Origin: Kiritimatiellales bacterium
Lineage (GTDB): Bacteria; Verrucomicrobiota; Kiritimatiellia; Kiritimatiellales; Pontiellaceae
Reading direction: 5' to 3'
Length of the DNA: 9,985 nucleotides
NCBI GenBank assembly: GCA_030621805.1
Contig: JAUXGY010000039.1
Coordinates: 1-9,985, forward strand
The translations under genes were made by a program, and so were the position numbers. Positions 6,915-9,985 of this stretch are shown here, piece by piece. The notes beneath the pieces were generated by a model that ran no database searches, was not told where the DNA came from, and saw nothing but the letters and a program-made list of their open reading frames with translations. Position 1 is the first letter of the stretch, and each line of letters begins with the position of its first letter.

Positions 6915-6943
6915 TGTAAATTTTCGAGGGTTCCTGCTATAGA
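6915..6943 (+). promoter_or_regulatory. Candidate extended -10 promoter of the barrel gene
   Basis: TGCTATAGA at 6935-6943 is an extended -10 element (TG, one base, TATAGA). TGTAAA at 6915-6920 lies 17 bp upstream as a weak -35, matching 3 of 6. Transcription would start near 6950, giving a leader of about 30 nt. Confidence 0.45.
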
Positions 6944-6980
6944 ATTAGCCTATTCCAAGTTAAACCAACGAGGATCGAGG

Positions 6981-8534
6981 ATGACCATTCAAACGATGAA
7001 GCTCAGTACCCATTTAAAAGCCGTTCTGTTGGCTGCCGTCCTATGCGGCGGAGCGGAGGCGGCCATTGAAAATTTTAGCTTTGCGGATACGCGCGGGGCG
7101 AGCCTTGGCGGTGCTGTTTCCGCATCCGTCGATGACGCAGCGGCCGGCTTGATCAACCCCGCCGCCCTCGGTTTCATGGCTCGGCAAACGGCTGGCGATC
7201 TCGATAACAATGGCCTTGGCGAACAAAAATTTGGCTGGAACATAGTCGATATCGGAGCCAGTGCTTCACTGACCGGCGACCTCGGCGACTATCTCGAAAT
7301 TCTGGGAAATATCGATTTTGATAACTTCGATGCCGCTCAACTCAAGCAACCCGGAAACGTTTCCAGCCTAATCTCTTTGGCCGGGGTGCTTGGAGCGGTC
7401 GGCGATAAAGACACGATCCTCGTCAACGCAAATGCGGGTACCGCGGTGCAGGTTGGAAACTTTGCCATTGGCGTGCGTACCTTTGGCCAAGTCGGCGGCT
7501 GGCTCAACGATGTTGACCTCGCGCGGCTCGGGCTTAGCTATGCTATTTCCGAACTCACCACTGATCTGCGCGATGCTTTCATTTCGGAGAGTTTTGTTCC
7601 GGGCAGTTATGTTCTAAAATCGTTGACGGGAGACCAACAGCAGAAACTCCGGGATGCCTTTACCTCTGCTGGTGACCTACTTGATGAAGACGTTATTAAA
7701 TATCTCGATTCCAAGGTGACGGAGCTCATTGAGGATGGAAAGATTGGTTCCGGCCAGATTCAAGGGGCGGTGGATACGCTCGCATCCATCATTGAAAATT
7801 CAGATGGCGTAGGGGATCTGCTATTGGATAACCAGACCTCGATTGTTGGGCGCGGATTCGGAGCCGTCGAGGTGCCGATGAGCTATGGATATGCCATCGA
7901 CGATAATCTTTCGCTGGGGATGACGGCCAAGGCCATGTTCGGGCGGGTCTTTGGAACTCAGGTGTGGGCCTTCAACGATAGTAATACCGACATTGTTCAG
8001 GACACGCTGGATTCCTCCAACGACAGTTTCGCGTTGGGGTTTGACCTTGCCGCGATGTACCGGATTCCAAAATGGCAGTTTGCACTCATTGGACACAACC
8101 TGAACAAGCCGCGTTTCGATGGCTATAACCAGACCGTTATGTTGAACGGGGTGCCAACGGAGGTTCATGTGCCGGACGTGGTGCTCGACCCGCAGGTTAC
8201 GATCGGTGCAGCGTGGTATCCTGTCAAGCGGTTCATGCTGGCGGCGGATTATGAATTGCTCGAAACGGGAACCATCCTCAACAACTACGATGAGCAACGT
8301 CTCTCCTTTGGAACCGAGCTGGATCTAACCCTGCTTGCTCTGCGACTGGGCACCTATAAAAACATGGCGGAATCGGATTATGGCTGGGTGCTCACCGGCG
8401 GCGTTGGGTTCAACCTTTGGGCACTATCCGTTGATATTGGTGCCGCCATATCCATTGATGACACCGTCGTATATGATGGCACGGAATATCCGCGCACGGC
8501 GCGGCTTCATGCGGGAATCGGTCTGGATTTCTAA
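6981..8534 (+). CDS. Outer-membrane beta-barrel protein, TraF_2/PorV/UPF0164-like
   Basis: A 517-residue secreted protein. Residues 1-28 form a signal peptide (K residues, LKAVLLAAVLCGG, cleavage near AEAA); the cysteine at 22 does not fit a lipobox. The N-terminal GASLGGAVSASVDDAAAGLI (39-58) plus INPAALG resembles the conserved entry of PorV/FadL/UPF0164 barrels, in which a short segment enters the pore. Later parts, such as GHNLNKPRFD (371-380), the strand DPQVTIGAAWYPV (403-415), alternating strands 440-517 and a terminal Phe, fit a TraF_2-type barrel ending in an outer-membrane insertion signal. Residues about 190-282 are predicted largely helical, unusual for a plain barrel. GAGGA (6970-6974) lies 6 nt before the start. 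No substrate can be named, and the family title (conjugal transfer TraF) need not mean conjugation; no conjugation genes are near. The gene has its own promoter and no partner genes. Confidence 0.75.
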   Translation: MTIQTMKLSTHLKAVLLAAVLCGGAEAAIENFSFADTRGASLGGAVSASVDDAAAGLINPAALGFMARQTAGDLDNNGLGEQKFGWNIVDIGASASLTGDLGDYLEILGNIDFDNFDAAQLKQPGNVSSLISLAGVLGAVGDKDTILVNANAGTAVQVGNFAIGVRTFGQVGGWLNDVDLARLGLSYAISELTTDLRDAFISESFVPGSYVLKSLTGDQQQKLRDAFTSAGDLLDEDVIKYLDSKVTELIEDGKIGSGQIQGAVDTLASIIENSDGVGDLLLDNQTSIVGRGFGAVEVPMSYGYAIDDNLSLGMTAKAMFGRVFGTQVWAFNDSNTDIVQDTLDSSNDSFALGFDLAAMYRIPKWQFALIGHNLNKPRFDGYNQTVMLNGVPTEVHVPDVVLDPQVTIGAAWYPVKRFMLAADYELLETGTILNNYDEQRLSFGTELDLTLLALRLGTYKNMAESDYGWVLTGGVGFNLWALSVDIGAAISIDDTVVYDGTEYPRTARLHAGIGLDF

Positions 8535-9397
8535 ACCGTGTCACCCCGTTTTTCTGCCAGATGCCACATCGCTTGAACCGAAGGCTGTTTCAGGTTTCGT
8601 TTGCTTGAACAAAGCCCCACCACATACGGCTTTAGCAGGGGAGCATTTTCCACCACGCGCACGTCGTCGCGAAAGGGGCTGCGCTCCAGCGCAAGTTGCG
8701 GAACAATACCCACGCCTGCTCCCAGCCGCACCATGGCAATCAGGGCTTCATTTCCCGAAACCTCGGAGGAAATACGGGGAAGAATTCCATGTTCCTTAAG
8801 CCACCTATCCAGGCGCCGACGAGCCACGCCGGATTGCGGAACGACCAGCGGGGTCTGTGAAAAATCGATCCGATCGAGCGGGTGCGGTGCAATGAAAATC
8901 AGCGGAGTTTCTGCCAACGGCAGGAACTCCAATTGCGTTTGTTTTCGATCCGGCAGGGCGGCAATGGCAAGGTCGATCTCGCCGCTTAACATCTGCTCGA
9001 CGGCCTTTTCGGCATCGCCTGTACGGAGTTCGATCTGCACTTCGGGGTGGGCGGAACGGTAGGTTTCCAGCAGGTCGGGCAACAGACTGTATACGGCGGA
9101 AATAGAGGCATAGAGAGAAAGAGTTCCAGATACCTGAGCCTTTTGCGAAGGCAGCGATTTCTGGAAATTTTTCCACTCCAGCACCGCATTGCGGGCGTAG
9201 CCTAACAGGTGCGTTCCGGCGGCGGTCAGGGCGACATTACGGTTGTCGCGCAGGAAAAGAGGCATATCCATCTCTTCTTCCAATCGCTGGATGGTGCGGG
9301 TCAAAGCCGACGGGCTCAGGTTGCAGGCCCGACTCGCCTGCCCGAAGTGCAACAACTCCGCCGTTTTGAGGAAGACTTCTAATGCGTGAATATCCAT
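8531..9397 (-). CDS. ilvY: LysR-family transcriptional regulator IlvY
   Basis: The 288-residue protein has a winged helix-turn-helix at residues about 1-60 (HFGQASRACNLSPSALTRTI at 17-36, then QRLE) and a LysR effector domain from about 90 to 288. It resembles E. coli IlvY along its length, including PLFLRDNRNVALTAAG, the pocket segment SISAVYSLLP and GNEALIAMVRLGAGVGIVP. Divergent placement against ilvC repeats the E. coli arrangement, in which IlvY activates ilvC when acetolactate or acetohydroxybutyrate is bound. ATG 9397 is the only reasonable start: no further in-frame ATG occurs before the stop upstream, and the N-terminus aligns with E. coli IlvY. No Shine-Dalgarno is visible; a heptamer repeat lies almost directly against the start codon. 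The stop overlaps the convergent barrel gene by 4 bp, with no terminator between them. Confidence 0.9.
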   Translation of the reverse strand: MDIHALEVFLKTAELLHFGQASRACNLSPSALTRTIQRLEEEMDMPLFLRDNRNVALTAAGTHLLGYARNAVLEWKNFQKSLPSQKAQVSGTLSLYASISAVYSLLPDLLETYRSAHPEVQIELRTGDAEKAVEQMLSGEIDLAIAALPDRKQTQLEFLPLAETPLIFIAPHPLDRIDFSQTPLVVPQSGVARRRLDRWLKEHGILPRISSEVSGNEALIAMVRLGAGVGIVPQLALERSPFRDDVRVVENAPLLKPYVVGLCSSKRNLKQPSVQAMWHLAEKRGDTV

Positions 9398-9400
9398 ATG

Positions 9401-9463
9401 GTAATGCGTAACGCGTAATTCGTAATGCGCGGAGAAAATTATGCATTACTCGTCACGGATTAC
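9401..9463. repeat. Inverted array of tandem 7-bp repeats
   Basis: Four tandem heptamers on the plus strand (9401-9428: GTAATGC, GTAACGC, GTAATTC, GTAATGC) are followed by 14 bp (two heptamer lengths) and then three heptamers in inverted orientation (9443-9463). Read on the minus strand, those three are GTAATCC, GTGACGA and GTAATGC. The inner pair is a perfect 7-bp stem. With one left heptamer bulged out, the outer units pair at 5 of 7 and 6 of 7. The array lies 3 bp upstream of the ilvY start codon. It could be a dispersed intergenic repeat that has lodged here, or a regulatory palindrome. Confidence 0.8.
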
Positions 9464-9511
9464 ATCTCCTATGCTTTCAGAACCCGCAACACAATATCCC
9501 AAACAATTCAA

Positions 9512-9540
9512 TTTACGCAACACTCAGCTTGCGCTAGATT
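9512..9540 (+). promoter_or_regulatory. ilvC: Candidate sigma-70 promoter of ilvC
   Basis: TTTACG (9512-9517) and TAGATT (9535-9540) are 17 bp apart, each matching 4 of 6 consensus positions. Weak boxes are expected at a LysR-activated promoter. Transcription would begin near 9547, about 26 nt before the ilvC ATG. Confidence 0.45.
9516..9533. promoter_or_regulatory. Candidate IlvY operator
   Basis: CGCAA (9516-9520) and TTGCG (9529-9533) are exact inverted copies separated by 8 bp and lie within the spacer of the proposed ilvC promoter. In E. coli, one IlvY operator overlaps the ilvC promoter region. Assignment to IlvY is inferred from position and symmetry only. Confidence 0.35.
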
Positions 9541-9572
9541 CCGCTCGTTTCAATCAACCAAGGAGTCATCAA

Positions 9573-9985
9573 ATGGGACAGAATTATTTTAATACACTAC
9601 CGATGCGGCGGAAGCTGCAAGAGCTCGGCACCTGCCGTTTCATGGATATCGCTGAATTCTCAAACGGAACCGAAAAGGCGCAGGGCAAGAAAATTGTCAT
9701 CATCGGCTGCGGCGCACAGGGCCTCAACCAAGGCCTGAACATGCGCGACAGCGGGCTCGACGTTTCCTACACGCTCCGCGATGCCGCAATTGCCGAGAAG
9801 CGCCAATCGTTCCTCAATGCCACCGAGAACGGCTTCAACGTCGGCACCTACGACGAAATGCTTCCGACCGCCGACATCGTGATGAATCTTGCGCCCGACA
9901 AACAGCACACCAACGTGGTTGAGACCGTTGTTCCGCTGATGAAGGACGGCGCCGTATTTTCTTATGCCCACGGGTTCAACATTGT
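9573..9985 (+). CDS. ilvC: Ketol-acid reductoisomerase, class II (partial)
   Basis: The first 137 codons of ilvC are present; the rest lies beyond the right edge. The enzyme converts acetolactate or acetohydroxybutyrate to the dihydroxy acid using NADPH and magnesium, in valine, leucine and isoleucine synthesis. The N-terminus NYFNTLPMRRKLQELGTCRF and the dinucleotide-binding segment IIGCGAQGLNQGLN (43-56) match the long E. coli-type class II enzyme closely. Phosphate-binding residues for NADPH are kept: R69, R77 and S79. H133 in SYAHGFNI matches the histidine of the E. coli active-site region. AAGGAG (9560-9565) lies 7 nt before the ATG. Divergent ilvY and a candidate operator in the promoter suggest substrate-induced expression. 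The knotted C-terminal domains with the metal ligands cannot be seen here. Confidence 0.97.
   Translation, partial: MGQNYFNTLPMRRKLQELGTCRFMDIAEFSNGTEKAQGKKIVIIGCGAQGLNQGLNMRDSGLDVSYTLRDAAIAEKRQSFLNATENGFNVGTYDEMLPTADIVMNLAPDKQHTNVVETVVPLMKDGAVFSYAHGFNI

Noticed and set aside
9380..9429. TAATGCG recurring at 9380, 9402 and 9423, about two helical turns apart
   Set aside because: The first copy lies in conserved ilvY coding sequence and is out of phase with the 7-bp array (22 bp, not 21), so a chance match is the simpler explanation.
9401..9463. CRISPR-like array
   Set aside because: The units are 7 bp, contiguous and inverted around a centre, without unique spacers; this is not CRISPR.
9464..9572. 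Leader-peptide attenuator for ilvC
   Set aside because: No short frame rich in Ile/Val/Leu codons and no terminator hairpin precedes the ilvC start; control by IlvY explains the region better.

Overview
The window looks like chromosomal DNA of a Gram-negative bacterium with moderately high GC. It has a signal-peptide-bearing outer-membrane barrel protein, Shine-Dalgarno sites of the AAGGAGG type, a sigma-54-type promoter and an intrinsic terminator. No 16S or other taxonomic marker is present. The gene mix (E. coli-like IlvY/class II IlvC, nitrogen PTS enzyme I, Amt-GlnK with a non-uridylylatable T-loop, a TraF_2/PorV-like barrel) would fit the PVC group, for example Kiritimatiellota/Verrucomicrobiota, but this is only a guess.

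Layout. (1) 1-2535, minus strand: one uninterrupted reading frame of at least 845 codons, running off the left edge, encodes a striking fusion. In order it carries a 2-oxoacid dehydrogenase E1-alpha, an E1-beta, a lipoyl domain with a canonical lipoyl-lysine motif, and the N-terminus of a beta-ketoacyl-ACP synthase III (FabH-like). (2) 2536-2675: a divergent promoter region. (3) 2676-4934: ptsP, the GAF-containing enzyme I of the nitrogen PTS. (4) 4935-5161: an AT-rich regulatory region with arranged repeats and a well-spaced sigma-54 promoter. (5) 5162-6848: the amtB-glnK operon, closed by a strong intrinsic terminator. (6) 6981-8534: an outer-membrane beta-barrel protein with its own extended -10 promoter. 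(7) 8531-9397, minus strand: ilvY, a LysR-type regulator that overlaps the barrel gene tail to tail by 4 bp. (8) 9398-9572: the ilvY/ilvC divergent control region, which contains an unusual inverted array of 7-bp tandem repeats. (9) 9573 to the right edge: ilvC, partial.

How the parts fit. PtsP (GAF, PEP-dependent), the ammonium channel and its PII partner form a nitrogen-sensing and uptake block, and the sigma-54 promoter in front of amtB agrees with nitrogen control. IlvY-ilvC is the classic acetohydroxyacid-induced step of branched-chain amino acid synthesis. The E1-lipoyl-KASIII fusion, if its substrate is a branched-chain 2-oxoacid as its BCKDH-like E1-alpha suggests, would draw on the same pathway to prime branched fatty acids or a related product. 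It is the most noteworthy object in the window. The second is the heptamer palindrome abutting the ilvY start codon.
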